From Orobanche coerulescens (taxonomy: Eukaryota > Streptophyta > Magnoliopsida > Lamiales > Orobanchaceae), in the NCBI GenBank assembly GCA_033398695.1, contig CM065814.1, positions 17,914,358-17,978,357 on the forward strand: DNA of 64,000 nucleotides, written 5' to 3'. A program made the position numbers and the translations under genes. Below are positions 46,277 to 58,386 of the stretch, in pieces. The first letter of the stretch is position 1. The number at the start of each line of letters is the position of its first letter. The notes under the pieces are model-generated. The model worked only from the letters and a program-made list of their open reading frames with translations. It made no database searches and was not told where the DNA came from.

Positions 46277-46828
46277 CACATATGTATTGAATTGTAATGC
46301 TATGAAATTTAGTTATTCCAGAATACTAGTCTTGAGTTGATGAAATGATGATTACTTTATTTTCGAGAAGTATTGTGTTTCATATTCGATATACTTGTAC
46401 TAGTTATTCGATGGCTAACCCCTTTATGGGGGAAATACTTTTCATGTATTTCAGGATCCAGGAGAGCGGATAGGCACGTACCGGATCGGCATGAAGATGA
46501 TGGGCAAGTGTGATGTTGTGTCTTGTTCACTGGTTATGCTTTGCATTTCCTCCATTCAGTGTTGTTCTACTTGAAATGGTTATGAGTACTCGAGTAATGT
46601 TTTTGGTTTTCTTGAGATTTTGGCCGATGTTGCCATGGGTTTGATTCTTGATGTATTGTATTCGGTTTTACTGGATATCGTTTTAAGTACCAACATTATT
46701 ATCCTCCATTGTAATGTGATTGGACCTTATCGGTCAAAGTTCATGGTTCCGCTTGTAAATAGCCTTGTGGGTCCCAAGACGGGGCTTACGGCGTTGTAAT
46801 ATACTCTGAATTACTTGGGAGTGTTACA

Positions 46829-46984
46829 CTCCGCGGGTGAATGAATCTGTCCTTGTGATTTTTTCTGGATCTCGGAGGTCCAAGAATAAGAAGAAAGTGA
46901 CCAAGAACTAGATGAGATCACAAGGTAAGACTTTTAAGGGTAATGGCAAGGACCAGATGGTTCTTAAAACAAGAAGATGAAGAT
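46829..46984 (+). other. Copia C gag tail, decayed
   Basis: Lysine-rich remnants (NKKKVTKN-like) lead to the damaged zinc knuckle of copia C. No intact frame. Confidence 0.4.
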
Positions 46985-48116
46985 GGACGCATGTCTCAAA
47001 TACGGTGAGCTGGACCATTGGGCAAGAGACTATCCGATCCTTCATGGCGCTTGAAGTATGGAACTTTTAGTTTTGGAAATGAATTGTTCTGTTGCCGTAT
47101 TTTCTACTTCTTGAATACTAGATTCAGGTGCTAGTTCTCACATGTGTACCATGAATTAGGATCTGGGACAAAGTAGGAAGCTTGGAGCTGGAAAAGTGAT
47201 AATTATTGTCGGAAGCGGGATAGTGTCGCAACAACCAATATACGATCACTTCTTTTTTATTTGGAATCCGTCTTTGTTTTTACATTAGATGATGTACTTA
47301 TTTTCCCCAAGGGGCATAAAAATATTGTATCTATTCCGGTCATGGATCGGAAAGGCTATTCATTTTTCATTGGTAATAGTACTTGTAAAATTTATTTTGG
47401 AAATAAATTAGTAGGCACTGCTACATTGTCAAATGGACTGTATCATCTAAACCTGGGTAACAAAGTCATCGCGAACACTATGACTAGAAAGCATGGTAGG
47501 GGTAAAATTAATCAAGCTTTATAATAACATCTTAGACTTGGTCATACCAAGGTTTAAAAAATGGAAAAGGATGGACTTACGGGACCAGTGGGATTGGATC
47601 CATTTTCAACTTGTGAATCTTGCCTTAAAGGTCCCCCTTCACAAGGACTTTTGAAAGACTAGTGATAAACTTGGATTAGTCCATACCGATGTGTGTGGTG
47701 CTTTAGAAGTAGAACATAATGGATATCAGTATTTTATTATGTTCATGGATGATCATACTAGGTATGGTTATGTGTACAATCCGAGGCATTCGAGAAATTC
47801 AAGGAATTTAAGGCACTACTCGAAAAGCAAACTGGTAATCTTATCAAAGCACTTCAGTTGGACCGAGGTGGCGAGTATATGAGTACAGAGTTTGACGAGT
47901 TTCTAAAGGAATATGGGATAATATCATAACTAACACCTACAGGAACTCCTCAGTTAAATGGTGTCTCGAAAAGAAAGAGCAGAACCTTGTTGGACATGGT
48001 TCATTCCATGCCTAGCTACACCGACTTACCAATTTACTTGTGGGGATACGCGCTCATTACTGCTGCATATATCTTGAAAAAATGTCCTTCTAAGTCTGCC
48101 TACAACTCCATATGAG
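46985..48116 (+). pseudogene. Copia C: gag knuckle, protease, integrase, dead
   Basis: Plus-strand TNT1-94-like copia, strongly decayed. The knuckle MDACLKYGELDHWARDYP has lost two Cys to Tyr. Protease ILDSGASSHMC near 47113-47145 keeps DSG. Pre-integrase HLRLGHTKV followed by a stop, then DPFSTCESCLKGPP. Integrase pieces VHTDVCGALEVEHNGYQYFI, MDDHTRYGYVY, LQLDRGGEYMSTEF and TPTGTPQLNGVSKRKSRTLL lie in different frames. Frame 47261-47524 covers the segment between protease and integrase. It belongs to the same broad group as copias A and B but is older. Confidence 0.85.
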
Positions 48117-49330
48117 ATGTTGAAGGGTAGGAAACCAAGTCTTAATCATCTTTGGAGTTGGATATGTCCCGCCTATGTCAAGAATACTAAGGTGGAGAAG
48201 TTGGAAGCACCGTCCATGAAGAGACGTTTCATTGGATTCCCATATGGGACAATGGGTTATCTATTCTACATGCCCGGAGATCAAAAGATCATTATTGCTT
48301 TGCAAGCACACTTCCTGAAAGATGAGTTCATTCAGGAAGGTGGAGCAGCTAAAAGTATTTCTTTGAAGGAATACAATGAAACTCCTCAAGAGACACCTGT
48401 ACAAGAAGTTGGAACTGAACCTTCTCAAACACAAGTACAACCACCTCGCAGGTCTAGTAGGGTGTCTCATTTACCTGAGAGGTATGGCTTTATGCTCTTG
48501 GAGGAATGTGGTCTCCCTGAGGTTCCAAGTGGTAGCCAAGAGACTGACCCCGCGACATATGACCAAGCGATGGTGGATGTAGACTCCGTGAAATGGCGGG
48601 AAGATATGGAAGCTGAGTTAGACTCGATGCGTGCCAATCAGGTGTGGACTCTAGTAGACCACCCGAAGGACATAGTGTCCATTGGGAACAAATGTATCTT
48701 TTCAAGAAAAAGACTGATGTGGATGGCAAGGTTGACACCTATAAGGCCAAGCTTGTGGCAAATGGTTATACCCAAAAAGAAGGGATCGATTACCACGATA
48801 CCTTCTTACATGTAGATATGATCAAGTCTGTTCGAATGATGCTTGCTATAGATGCCTACTATGATTATGAGATATGGCAGATGGACGTAAAGACGACTTT
48901 CCTTGGATTCCTCAAGGAGGAGATCTATATGGAGCAGCCTAAAGGCTTTGTGTCCAATGTCGATATTCATAAGGTGTGCAAGCTTCAGTGTTCTATTTAT
49001 GGACTGAAGCAGGCTTCGCATAGTTGGAACCTTCATTTTCACGAGGCTGTTAAAGAGTTTGACTTCGTGCAGAATAAAGAGGAACTTCGTGTATACAATA
49101 TGGTTAGTGGGAGCAAGATCGAATTCTTATTACTATATCTATATAACATTCTACTAATAGAAAACGATGTGGGAATGCTCAGTTCTGTGAAAGCTTGGCT
49201 TTCAAGTAGGTTTTCCACGAAAGACTTGGGAGAAGCTACAAATATTCTTGAGATCTGGCTCTACCGGGATAGAGCGAAGAGAATGATAGGTCTTTCTCAA
49301 GCCCTCTACATAGATAAAATCATAAACTAG
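48117..49330 (+). pseudogene. Copia C reverse transcriptase, dead
   Basis: Linker and RT start in frame 48117-48815 (FIGFPYGTMGYLFYMPGDQK, then MEAELDSMRANQVWTLVDHP), frameshift near 48700, then 48644-49330 with [40 protein letters not shown] and CSIYGLKQASHSWNLHF. The catalytic box reads LLLYLYNILLIEN in place of LLLYVDDILLIGN, so both aspartates are lost. End at RMIGLSQALYIDKIIN, then a stop. Confidence 0.9.
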
Positions 49331-49927
49331 TTTAAGATGGACGAATCTAAAAGAGGGTTCTTTCCGATGCGACATGGAATAAAACTCACTTCGAAGATGT
49401 GTCCTCAAAATGAGGAACAACGGAAGGAAATGAGTACTATACCATATGCTTCGACCGTGGGTAGCCTTATGTATGTATGCTGTGTACGTGACCCGATATT
49501 GCATATGCTGTGAGCGTGGTAAGTAGGTCTCAGGCAAACCCAGGAAAGGAACACTGGACCACCGTAAAAAATGTTCTCAAGTACTTAAGAAGGACTATAG
49601 ATCTAGTTCTTATGTACGGTGGTGGAGAACTGAATGTGACGGGCTTCATTGTTTCAGACTTCCAAGAACAGAAAGACGACTCGATATCCACTTCTGGCCA
49701 GATTTTTACTCTTAATGAAGGAGCATTATCTTGGCAAAACGCCAAGAAAAGTGCGACTACTGATTCCACCTGTCAGGGTGAGTATCAAGCGGCCTCATAG
49801 GCCTTTAAGGAAGGGTTTTGGATTAAGAAGTTTAAGAGTGAACTTCAAGTGATACCATGTGCTGAGCTGCTTGTTTTGATTTTGTGCGATAACGATGGAG
49901 CTGTAGCACAGACCAAGGAGTCGAGGT
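49331..49927 (+). pseudogene. Copia C RNase H, truncated
   Basis: Continues past a stop with FKMDESKRGFFPMRHGIKLT, a frameshift near 49500, then SRSQANPGKEHWTTVKNVLK and ISTSGQIFTLNEGALSWQN (49510-49800), and in a further frame LILCDNDGAVAQTKES. The copia wording ends at about 49927, where a GC-rich hAT-like segment begins, so the RNase H end and 3' LTR are missing. Confidence 0.85.
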
Positions 49928-50062
49928 TAGAAGTGGTATCTGGGCCGGTCGCAGAACAGCCCGGCACGGCCCGACATGCTTAAAAACCAGTCCGGACCGA
50001 CCCGTTTACTATTTGGCCCAGACCGGCCCGTGTACATTTAGGTTATGTGGGCCTTAGGGGCC
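49928..50062. mobile_element. hAT-like terminal fragment
   Basis: Repeated GGCCCGGCCC-like words (CAGCCCGGCACGGCCCGAC, GGACCGACCCG, CAGACCGGCCCG) as in subterminal regions of plant hAT elements. No complete ends or target duplication were identified. Confidence 0.35.
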
Positions 50063-50063
50063 T

Positions 50064-50460
50064 TTATTTTAGAGGCATAAATTTGGGGTTCTGCCTTTTT
50101 GCAATTAAAGGCAATTTCTTGAACACAGTGGAAGTCAGCCCTCCAATGGACTTCCCGGGGCCGATCTTCTTGGCCTGTGCGGATTGCTTGAATATGCAGC
50201 TGGTAAAGATGTAGTTGAGGATGAGGCCGAAGGATTTCTTAGCGGACTCGGGTTTGGCAGCCTCATCCTGTATCCTTTTCAATAGAATCTGGCACCAATT
50301 GACCTTTTCGCCTGACATGATGGCGACCATCATCGGGAACCGAAGGTTTGTGCAAATTTCGAATGCTCCTGTCCGGTTTCCAACGACCCGGCAGCAGAAG
50401 TCATGTAGATAGACATACGGTAGGCAGAAGTTCTTTTTGTGGCAACACGGATGAACATCC
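50064..50460 (-). pseudogene. Segment H: Sirevirus third-ORF fragment, inverted
   Basis: Minus strand, beginning at 50460 with DVHPCCHKKNFCLPYVYLHD, then FCCRVVGNRTGAFEICTNLR, MMVAIMSGEKVNWCQILLKR and FGLILNYIFTSCIFKQS, stop at 50064. It is the same protein region as D (40532-40957). Its first codons continue exactly where segment G (58387-58828, plus strand) stops, on alignment with D, so G and H are two halves of one third ORF split by the E/F insertion. Confidence 0.85.
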
Positions 50461-51879
50461 TGTTAGGAATACTTGTTAGATTTTGATGATGTCATTAATA
50501 TAAATTCAAATACTTATTACTTGGCAAAAATGTAAGGAAGAACCAAATGAGTATCTTCTATAGGCCAAATTATGTTAAGTGTAAAACTTGGCAAAATGTA
50601 AAGAAGAACCAAATGAGTATCTTCTATAGGCCAAAATAAGTTAGGCTAAAAATCGGCTAAGTACTAAAGATCAGCTGAGTTCAGAGAGGTACAGCCGAGT
50701 AAAGTCAGAGAAGTTACGTCAATAAAAATCATCGTGAGATGTTTGACCGTGATCGCAGTCAAGTAACCTCAGACAGGTCATCTGATCAGGCGAGTCCCAA
50801 ACAGTCACCATCAGAGAGGTCCAGACTGCAGAGAAGTTAACTTACATCAGCCTACCTGAGATCAGCCAAGTACTCCAAGTCCACGTCAGCATGCGTTGAA
50901 AAGTCAAATGTTACGGAAAGCCACATGCAACGTGAAGAGACAAATTAGAGAGATTCCCGCAAGGATATGAATTGAATAATTCATCCAGGCCTACCTCTGA
51001 AGACTTTAATCTCATTATATTCAAAAGATTCGGCGCCTCACATGCAAAGTCTTCACAACGGTCGAAAGATGGATTAAATTATGGGAATCCAGCCTTGCAA
51101 CGTTCAGAAAGAAAACAATGAAGTCTACCTCTCCAACGGACAGATTTGTTGAAAATATTTGCAACGGCTATGAAGGAATTGCTCAGAGATCGTGACTTAT
51201 ATATATCCGAAGATTTGAAGCTGAGCAAACACCTACAACAATTAATACTGGTGCGATCATATTCTCAAGCGATCAAAGCATTCAAGCAATCTAAAGCAAT
51301 CTATAGCATCGTGAAAAGAGCGGTTCTCAAAAGTTCATACTTGAAGAAGCTCTTAGTTGGAGAAGACAAAAACTCGTGTCTTTAATCCTGAGTTCGGGGT
51401 ACTTCACTAGTTGAAGTTCGAGACTGTAAAGGCATCCAAGGATCGCGGATCAAGAGGTGCAAGGCAGTCAAGTGTGTTTCAACGGCAAGGATTTCCACTG
51501 GTTGGAAGCTGTTGTAATTTGGTTGAATCACTGTAATCTTTATCACTGGTTGATAATTATATTGAATTCATCTCCAACTAGTTTGGAGAAAAGTGGATTA
51601 GTAGAGGATTACCCCACCTCTGAGACCACTATAATTGCCTGCGTATTTTACTGTTTTATAGCATCATACTTTAACTGCTGCATTCATTATTAAGTGTTTC
51701 ATTAGTTGTTTTGTATTCGTCATCAGCTGATTTCCGCAAGTATTAAGAACAAACGACTCCAAGTCATTTGTTTATCTATCAGCTGAAGAAACTTACTCTT
51801 TGAGAAAAAGAGTTTAAGAGTTTCAATAAGTCTATTCACCTCCCCTCTAGACTTATTCCTGGACGACTTGTGACCTACA
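50461..51879 (+). mobile_element. Copia E 5' LTR (1419 bp)
   Basis: Starts TGTTAGGAAT and ends GACCTACA, followed by a primer site. Near-identical, inverted, to the LTR of F (58829-63467 without its hAT, about 1413 bp). It contains a 67-bp tandem duplication (TTGGCAAAA at 50521 and 50588), repeated AGCTGA/TCGGCT words, and a TATA-like CTTATATATAT at 51197-51207. Confidence 0.9.
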
Positions 51880-51881
51880 AG

Positions 51882-51892
51882 TGGTATCAGAG
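51882..51892 (+). promoter_or_regulatory. Copia E primer-binding site
   Basis: TGGTATCAGAG two bases after the LTR end, matching the initiator-Met tRNA site. Confidence 0.9.
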
Positions 51893-51957
51893 AGGTTGGT
51901 TCATTTAGTTCACGAACCAGATCTATATCAGAGATATATTTTTACTCTCAGTATAAA

Positions 51958-53104
51958 ATGGAACACATGCATTCTAGACTACCTGTGTTTTCAGTTGACG
52001 AGTATGATCTTTGGAAGATAAGGATGCAGGTACACTTATCTTCGATCCATGATGACATGTGGTGCATTATAGAGGACGGTCCTTACACCTTCGAGAAAGA
52101 CAACACTCCCAAGGAGATCGCAACAGGGAAGCCAGAGAAGATCCCAAAGAAGAGGACAGAGCTGACTCCCGAAGAAAGAAAGCTGGCCAACCTTGACAAC
52201 CGGGCCAGAGACGTGCTGTATCAAACTCTTGACAAATCCACCATGGTCAAGATCAAGAATTGCAAGAATGCAAAAGAAATCTGGGACACATTAGCCCTAA
52301 TGTGTGAAGGAACGGAGCTGATCAAAGAGAACAAGTTGTCAATTGCTATTCAAAAATTTGACAACTTCAAAATGAAGAATGGTGAATCTATAGACCAAGT
52401 GGACACAAGGTTCACTGAGATTATCAATGAGATCAACTCCCTCGGCAAATCTTATGGCAACAGGGAGATGGCGCTGAAGGTTCTAAGATCTCTCAATCCT
52501 GAATGGAGCATGAAAGCAGTGGCCATGAGAGAATCCAAGGATCTTAATAAGATAAAGATCCAAGAGCTGTTCTCCGATCTGAAGGCTTATGAGTTCGAGC
52601 TCCCAAGTTCATCCTCAACCGAGCCTGTAGAGAAGGGAATAGCCTTTGCAGCCGAGTCCCCCGCCAAGAGCTTATCTGATGTAAAGCCTCCAAATCCATT
52701 AGATTTTGAGGAAGAAATGGCGTTCATAATGCAGAGGTTCAGCAACTTCCGGAAAAACTACTCCAAATACAAAAAGAATTATAAGGAGAATCCCAAAAGG
52801 AACCAGAAAGCCGGAAGCTGGAAGGTGGAGTGCTACAACTGTCATAAGACAGGACACATTCTGATCGACTGTCCTGATCTTAAGAAGTACGAGAGCAAGA
52901 AGGAGGTGAGAAGAAAAGAAGATAGAAGGAAGGCCCTCATCAGAGAAGATCAGGAGCGTGTAGAATCAAGCAGCGGATTCTTCTCTGATGATGATGAAGA
53001 GTATGAGTGCCTGATGGCCAACCTAGCTGATGAAGAGAAAAGGTGGAAGGACCACAACCACATCTCCACAAATTCAAACTTTGGAGGTGAAGAATGGTTT
53101 GTAG
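51958..53104 (+). pseudogene. Copia E gag plus start of protease, interrupted by a MITE
   Basis: Open for 385 residues from ATG 51958 (MEHMHSRLPVFSVDEYDLWK), a Sirevirus-type gag. UBN2 domain: NAKEIWDTLALMCEGTELIK, FTEIINEINSLGK and VLRSLNPEWSMKAVAMRE. Zinc knuckle CYNCHKTGHILIDC at about 52831-52872. Acidic, lysine-rich tail, then the protease start EEWFVDSG at 53089-53112. The frame is halted by the hAT MITE placed inside the active-site codons (DSG-CSRHMTG). The gag itself shows no internal stop, so it was probably functional until recently. Confidence 0.92.
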
Positions 53105-53112
53105 ATTCTGGA

Positions 53113-53750
53113 TAGGGCTGCAAACGAACCGAGTCGAGCCGAGCTTTGATCGAACCGAGCCGAGTTTTAAATTTTTTTCTGACGAGCCGAGCCGAGCCGA
53201 GCTTTCTTACCGAACAAAAATCGTGTTCGAGCTCGAGCTCGTTAATAAATCGAGCCGCACACGAGCTGTTCGCGAACAACTCGAGCCGAGTCGAGCTCGA
53301 GCCGAGCTCGAGCTGTTCGCGAATAATTATATATTTTTAAATTATTTAAATAATATATTTGAATTATTTAAAATAAATATTTTAAAGTAATTATTAAAAA
53401 TTATATATTTTCAAATATATATATAAAAATTAATATTTTAATATATGAAAATTATTTAAAAAATTATTAATCTATAATATAATATATAAATATTATAAAA
53501 AATAATTTAAAAATATATTTATTAATCGAGCTTAACGAGCCGAACCGAGCTCGAGCCGAACCGAGCTCGAGTCGATCTCGAGCCGAGCTCGAGCCGCACA
53601 TGCCCAAGCTCGGCTCGAGCTCGTTTTCTTAACGCACAGATTTTCGAGCTCGAGCTCGAGCTCGAGTTCTTAACGAACCGAGCCGAACCGAGCCCTTAAC
53701 GAGCCGAGCCGAGCTTTGTTCGCGAACAGCTCGGTTCGTTTACAGCCCTA
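53113..53750. mobile_element. hAT MITE (638 bp), TSD ATTCTGGA
   Basis: Terminal inverted repeats TAGGGCTGCAAACGAACCG and the complement of CGGTTCGTTTACAGCCCTA differ at one base. Flanked by 8-bp ATTCTGGA at 53105-53112 and 53751-53758. The subterminal regions are full of GAGCCGAGC and CTCGAGCTCGAG words; the core is AT-rich. No transposase. Confidence 0.95.
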
Positions 53751-54744
53751 ATTCTGGATGCTCGAGGCACATGACCGGCAACAAGAAGATGCTGACTAAA
53801 TACACCAAAGAAAGAGGTCCTAATGTAACCTTTGGATATAGATCTAGAGGACAAACAAAGGGATTTGGAGAGCTGCACCGGGGAAACATCATAATATCCA
53901 AAGTTCACTATGTCAAATGGCTCAAGTATAAACTCCTAAGCATAAGCCAGTTTTGCGATGAGAAGAATCTAGTAGTCTTCACCATTTGGAAATGTATGGT
54001 GATAGATATCCTATCTGGAGAGGTGAAGCTACAAGGATTCAGAAGGAAAGATGTCTACATGATAGATTGGAACACAGGAACACCAAACTCTTGTTTTCTA
54101 TCTAAGACAGTAGCTGAGAACGGATGGCTGTGGCACAAAAGATTATGTCACCTGAACTTCAAAGCCATCAACAAAATTAGTTCTCAAAAGCTGGTCAGAG
54201 GACTCCCAGAGGAAGCATTCAAGAAGGAAGCTCTTTGTGATGCTTGTCAGAAAGGTAAGCAGACCAGAGCATCATTCAAGACAGTCCAGCCTACAACCCT
54301 CACAACAAGGATCTTAAATCTTCTCCACATGGATCTATTTGGTCCTATTAAGCCAAGGACTCTAAGCGGCTGAAAGCATGCACTAGTAGTAGTGGATGAT
54401 TATTCAAGGTACACTTGGATTATCTTCTTGTATAAGAAGAGTGAAAACTTGACCAAGCTACCTGAGCTGCTGAGAAGGATCCAGAATGAGAAATCCCTCC
54501 CATTCATCAAGATCAGATCAGATAGAGGAGGTGAGTTTCTCAACAAGGCGATCACCTTACATGCGATCGAATGGGATCCAAAGATGAGCTCTGCGGCCAG
54601 ACCCCAGTAATGGCGTTGATGAAAGAAGAAACAAAACTCGAAGGAAGCAAACAGTCCATGATTGCGAAGGACTCGCCAAGAGGTTCTCGTCAAGTCACAA
54701 CACAGCTTGCCATACTCAGAACAGGAGCATGATAGTAGGGAGAT
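53751..54744 (+). pseudogene. Copia E protease and integrase, broken
   Basis: Continues the protease after the MITE: CSRHMTGNKKMLTKYTKERG. Frame 53771-54373 includes pre-integrase (WLWHKRLCHLNFKAINKISS, CDACQKGKQTR) and the integrase start (LHMDLFGPIK), ending at a TGA in 54371. Then DDYSRYTWIIFL and IRSDRGGEFLN (54392-54610), after which a frameshift and stops occur through NGVDERRNK- and HTACHTQNRSMIV-like pieces. The end of the integrase and part of the linker are lost: KTPYE at about 54765 jumps to the linker. Confidence 0.88.
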
Positions 54745-55181
54745 ATGGAAAAACTCCCTATGAGGAAGCAAGTTGAGCTAATTGAGAATAAGCTCAAATC
54801 AGCAACCCTCGAAGAAGTCATTGTACATGACACTGGAATGGTAGACTCACCTGCAGATCAGCCTGAAGACGCAATCAGAAGCCGCCAAGACCCAACTGCA
54901 GATCAGACAGGAACACCAAACCTATCTGATCCAGTTGCCGCTGATGAAGACCCAGCTGTAGCTGATAAAGACTCATCTGCAGATCAGACTCAACCTGCAG
55001 ATGACAAGACGGTAGCTGATCCAGTTGCAGACCAAGGAGACCAGATCCAGGCTGATGCAGACAGAGAGGAAATTCACCAGAAGATGATATTCCAAAATGG
55101 CTGAAAGACCATCCAATCCAGCAAATCATTGGGAAGCTGACTGATTGAGTTAAGACAAGATAGTCTACTCTACCCGCAGGA
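54745..55181 (+). pseudogene. Copia E pol linker with ADQ-type repeats
   Basis: Frame 54745-55104: acidic, repeat-rich linker between integrase and RT (SPADQPEDAIRS, DPTADQTGTP, SSADQTQPADD, DPVADQGDQIQADAD), then a stop and LKDHPIQQIIGKLTD, a landmark before RT in Sireviruses. Confidence 0.75.
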
Positions 55182-56726
55182 ATGGCTATGTTCTCATGCT
55201 TCATGTCTCAGATAGAACCCAAGACAACAGAACAAGCTTTGGAAGATTACTCATGGATCAATGCCATGCAAGAGGAACTGGAGCAGATGGAAAGGAACAA
55301 AGTTTGGGAACTAACAGACAGACCAGATCACAAGAAGGTTATTGGCACCAAATGGGTGTACAAAAACAAGAGCAACGAAGACGGAGCTGTTGTTAGGAAT
55401 AAAGCCAGACTTGTTGATAAAGGTTATGCACAGTGTGAAGGAATAGATTTTGATGAAACCTATGCACCAGTTGCAAGACTAGAAGCCATCAGACTATTCC
55501 TCGCATATGCTGCATTCAAAGATTTCGAAGTCTACCAGATGGATGTAAAGAGTGCGTTTCTAAATGGCATCCTAGAAGAAGAAGTCTATGTAGAGCAACC
55601 CCCAGGTTTTGTCAAAGGAGACAAAGTTTACAAGCTGTTGAAGGCTCTCTATGGACTTAAGCAAGCACCAAGAGCATGGTATGAAACACTGTCTGTGTTT
55701 CTTGAGAAGAATGGTTTTTGTAAAGGAAAGGTGGACAAGACCCTATTCAGAGTGGAGCACGAAGGCCACATATTGATAGTTCAGATATATGTGGATGATA
55801 TTATATTTGGCTCAACCAACCCAGAGCTATGTGAGAAATTCTCTAACCTCATGCAAGGAGAGTTTGAGATGAGTATGATGGGAAAGCTTAACTTCTTTCT
55901 CGGATTACAAGTTAAGCAGATGGAAAATGGAATTTTTATCAACCAAGCCAAGTATACCCGAGATCTAATCAAAAGATTTGGAATGGAATCAGCCAAGCCA
56001 GCAAGAATCCCTATGAGCACAAGTACTCACCTATATGCAGATGAGGGAGGCATATCAGTAGATTCAACCCACTACAGAGGACTTATTGGATCATTGCTAT
56101 ACCTCACTGCAAGCAGACCAGACATATCTTATGCCGTAGGAGTATGTGCGCAATTTCAATCCAAGCCAAAGCAGTCGCATCAAGATGCAGCCAAGAGAAT
56201 AATTAAATACCTTAAGTCTACAGTCAATGTTGGACTATGGTATCCCAAGGACGATAACTTCGAGCTGTCAGGATATTCAGATGCAGATTTCGCAGGATGC
56301 AAAATTAATAGGAGAAGCACTAGTGGAACGTGCCAATTCCTAGGAACCAGACTGATATCCTGGTTTAGCAAGAAGCAGGTTTCTAACTCTATCTCCACCA
56401 CAGAGTCAGAATACCTAGCTGCAGGTAGTTGTTGTGCCCAGATCTTATGGATCAGACAACAGCTGAGGGATTATAATATCATTGCCAATGAAGTCCCTAT
56501 CTGGTGTGACAACAATAGTGCTATTGCAATAACCAACAATCCGGTTTTGCATTCGAGGACCAAGCACATTGATGTTAAGCACCACTTCATTAGAGATCAT
56601 GTGCTTAACAAGAGAGTCAGAATTGAAAGAGTCAGCACAGACTATCAAATTACTGATATCTTTACCAAACCTTCGCCAGAAGAAAGGTTTTTGGAGCTAA
56701 GCAGAGAACTTGGTCTACTAGATTAG
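55182..56726 (+). CDS. Copia E reverse transcriptase-RNase H block, open
   Basis: 514 residues with no stop: the only open replication block in the window. [91 protein letters not shown] and catalytic [12 protein letters not shown]. RNase [55 protein letters not shown] and [13 protein letters not shown], ending ELGLLD. It is the C-terminal part of a polyprotein; the ATG at 55182 is only the first Met of the frame and no separate start is claimed. Gag to integrase upstream are broken, so the element is not autonomous. Confidence 0.9.
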   Translation: MAMFSCFMSQIEPKTTEQALEDYSWINAMQEELEQMERNKVWELTDRPDHKKVIGTKWVYKNKSNEDGAVVRNKARLVDKGYAQCEGIDFDETYAPVARLEAIRLFLAYAAFKDFEVYQMDVKSAFLNGILEEEVYVEQPPGFVKGDKVYKLLKALYGLKQAPRAWYETLSVFLEKNGFCKGKVDKTLFRVEHEGHILIVQIYVDDIIFGSTNPELCEKFSNLMQGEFEMSMMGKLNFFLGLQVKQMENGIFINQAKYTRDLIKRFGMESAKPARIPMSTSTHLYADEGGISVDSTHYRGLIGSLLYLTASRPDISYAVGVCAQFQSKPKQSHQDAAKRIIKYLKSTVNVGLWYPKDDNFELSGYSDADFAGCKINRRSTSGTCQFLGTRLISWFSKKQVSNSISTTESEYLAAGSCCAQILWIRQQLRDYNIIANEVPIWCDNNSAIAITNNPVLHSRTKHIDVKHHFIRDHVLNKRVRIERVSTDYQITDIFTKPSPEERFLELSRELGLLD

Positions 56727-56856
56727 GAATCTAGTACAGAAGAAAAAGCTAGCTGAAGCAGATCAGAGGAAGAACGGACTTAGCTGATCAAAGGAATCAG
56801 ATCCTAGCTGATGCAGACAAAAAGGACGAAGGACGGACAAAGGAACCTAGCTGATC
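56727..56856 (+). other. Copia E 3' tail, truncated at junction with G
   Basis: Non-coding, with repeated TAGCTGA words (near 56748, 56775, 56797 and 56848). It changes to copia G sequence at about 56857. No polypurine tract or third ORF of E is present here. Confidence 0.65.
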
Positions 56857-57617
56857 AAGATCTCAACCAGGAGAAGTACATGAAGGAGCTACTCAACAAG
56901 TTTGGGATGAACAACTCTAAATCCTCGTCAACTCCCATGAACACTTCCGTGCAAATTTGTGCTGACGAAGCAGGAAAGCCGGTTAATCAATCACTCCTGT
57001 ACCTAACGGCTAGCAGGCCCGATATGAGTGTGTGCTCGGTATCAAGTAGCACTTAAAGAGTCACACTTCACGACAGCCAAACGAATCCTTAAGTACGTAA
57101 AAGGAACAGTTGATGTAGGATTGTGGAATCCTAAGGAAGGAGGATTCAATTTGGTTGGCTACAGCAACTCGGATCTCGGAGGTTATAAGTTGGATAGGAA
57201 GATTACAAGCAGTAATTGACATTTTCTTTGACCAAGACGTCATGGTTCAGTAAGAAACAATTGGCCAACTCGCTTTCTACCGCTGAGTCGGAATATTATG
57301 CCGCTGGAAGTTGTTGTATGCAGATTCTCTGGATGCAACAGCAGTTACAAGATTATGGAATTAGTGCCAGAGAGACGCCAATCATGTGCGATAACACGAG
57401 TGCAATTTCAGTAACGCACAATCCTTTATTGCACTTATGAACTAAGCATATTGAAATGAAACATCACTTTATCAGGAATCACGTTGAGAATAAGGATGTT
57501 CGGATCGAAAAGATTCATACAGATATTCAGTTGTCCGACATCTTTACAAAACCTCTCAGCACAACCAGATTCTGCATGCTTCGTCAAGAATTGGGAATGC
57601 TACAGCCTGACTCCCTG
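56857..57617 (+). pseudogene. Segment G: Sirevirus RT end and RNase H
   Basis: Begins in mid-RT with LNQEKYMKELLNKFGMNNSK, sister to D at 38512. A small deletion follows [14 protein letters not shown]. RNase H pieces: YQVALKESHFTTAKRILKYV, STAESEYYAAGSCCMQILWM, CDNTSAISVTHN and a final LRQELGMLQPDSL to a stop at 57617. Frameshifts fall at about 57030, 57215 and 57440. It is more decayed than D, and its first breakpoint is not at any element end. Confidence 0.88.
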
Positions 57618-57645
57618 TAAGTTTTTATGCTTTTACTCATCAATT

Positions 57646-57863
57646 GAGGGGGAATACTGTAAGACCCAAGAATACAGTATCCATATTAATTAACTGTACA
57701 CTTAGAATCAGTCAGACAGTACTGTAGGACAAAGAAGGCATGGAACCTTCCTACAGCTGACGTGTGCATTAAATAAGGGGGAATATAGTACGACCCATGA
57801 ATACAGTATTACTCCAGATATTGGTGTAAGAATTGAATCTTGTATGTACCTTTTAAGGGGGAA
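57646..57863 (+). promoter_or_regulatory. Three spaced polypurine tracts after G pol
   Basis: GAGGGGGAA at 57646, AAGGGGGAA at 57775 and 57855, spaced 129 and 80 bp, matching D (128 and 80 bp). Confidence 0.8.
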
Positions 57864-58386
57864 CACTGCATTTTTGCGGATACAGCACATACACTAGAGG
57901 ATATAAATTAATATTTATCACTATTCTGTTCGTACAAAAAAAAATTTTAAGTCTACGTGCGCTGTTTATAGTTCAAACGTTTTATATTTTAAATGCCTTA
58001 AAAACATCTGGACTTCAATACCTCAAATAATGTGATTTTTAATAATTTCAAAACCACTGTTTTGTGCAATAAGGGAGACAAACTGTCAGAAGTGGGACCG
58101 ATTATCATTTCAAAAACATATGGATAAGACATACCAGTTACTCTGAATCCATCCTATACGTTAATTTTAAAAGATGGTTCCCATCTATTAAATCTGACTG
58201 TTTACTGTATGAAACCCTAATCCTCCCTGCACACTATAAAAGGACTGTATCTTGCTCCCTTAGACTCTTTACGCTTTCTGCATTTTAAACGAGTCTCAAG
58301 CAAAAACAGCCTACATTCTTCTTTGTACTTTCTGCATCTCTGGGTTTATTTTAAGTTTTCTTCAAATCTTTCTCTACAAAACTGTC
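57864..58386 (+). other. Spacer before G third ORF, no gene
   Basis: Parallel to 39555-40094 in D, including CACTATAAAAGG near 58232. Confidence 0.5.

Larger units (their letters stand above)
45035..46828 (+). mobile_element. Ty3-gypsy LTR M (solo or 5'-truncated)
   Basis: Ends GGAGTGTTACA at 46828, like the K LTR end GGGGTGTTACA. It contains the TAGCGCACGCTA palindrome array, a TATA box GTATATAAG at 45513-45521, and a CT-rich leader with a possible splice donor (CAAGGTAAATTCC near 45691-45703). The expected TGTAA start is missing, because the D LTR takes over at 45034. No primer site or gag follows. Tekay-type affiliation is inferred from the LTR end. Confidence 0.6.
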
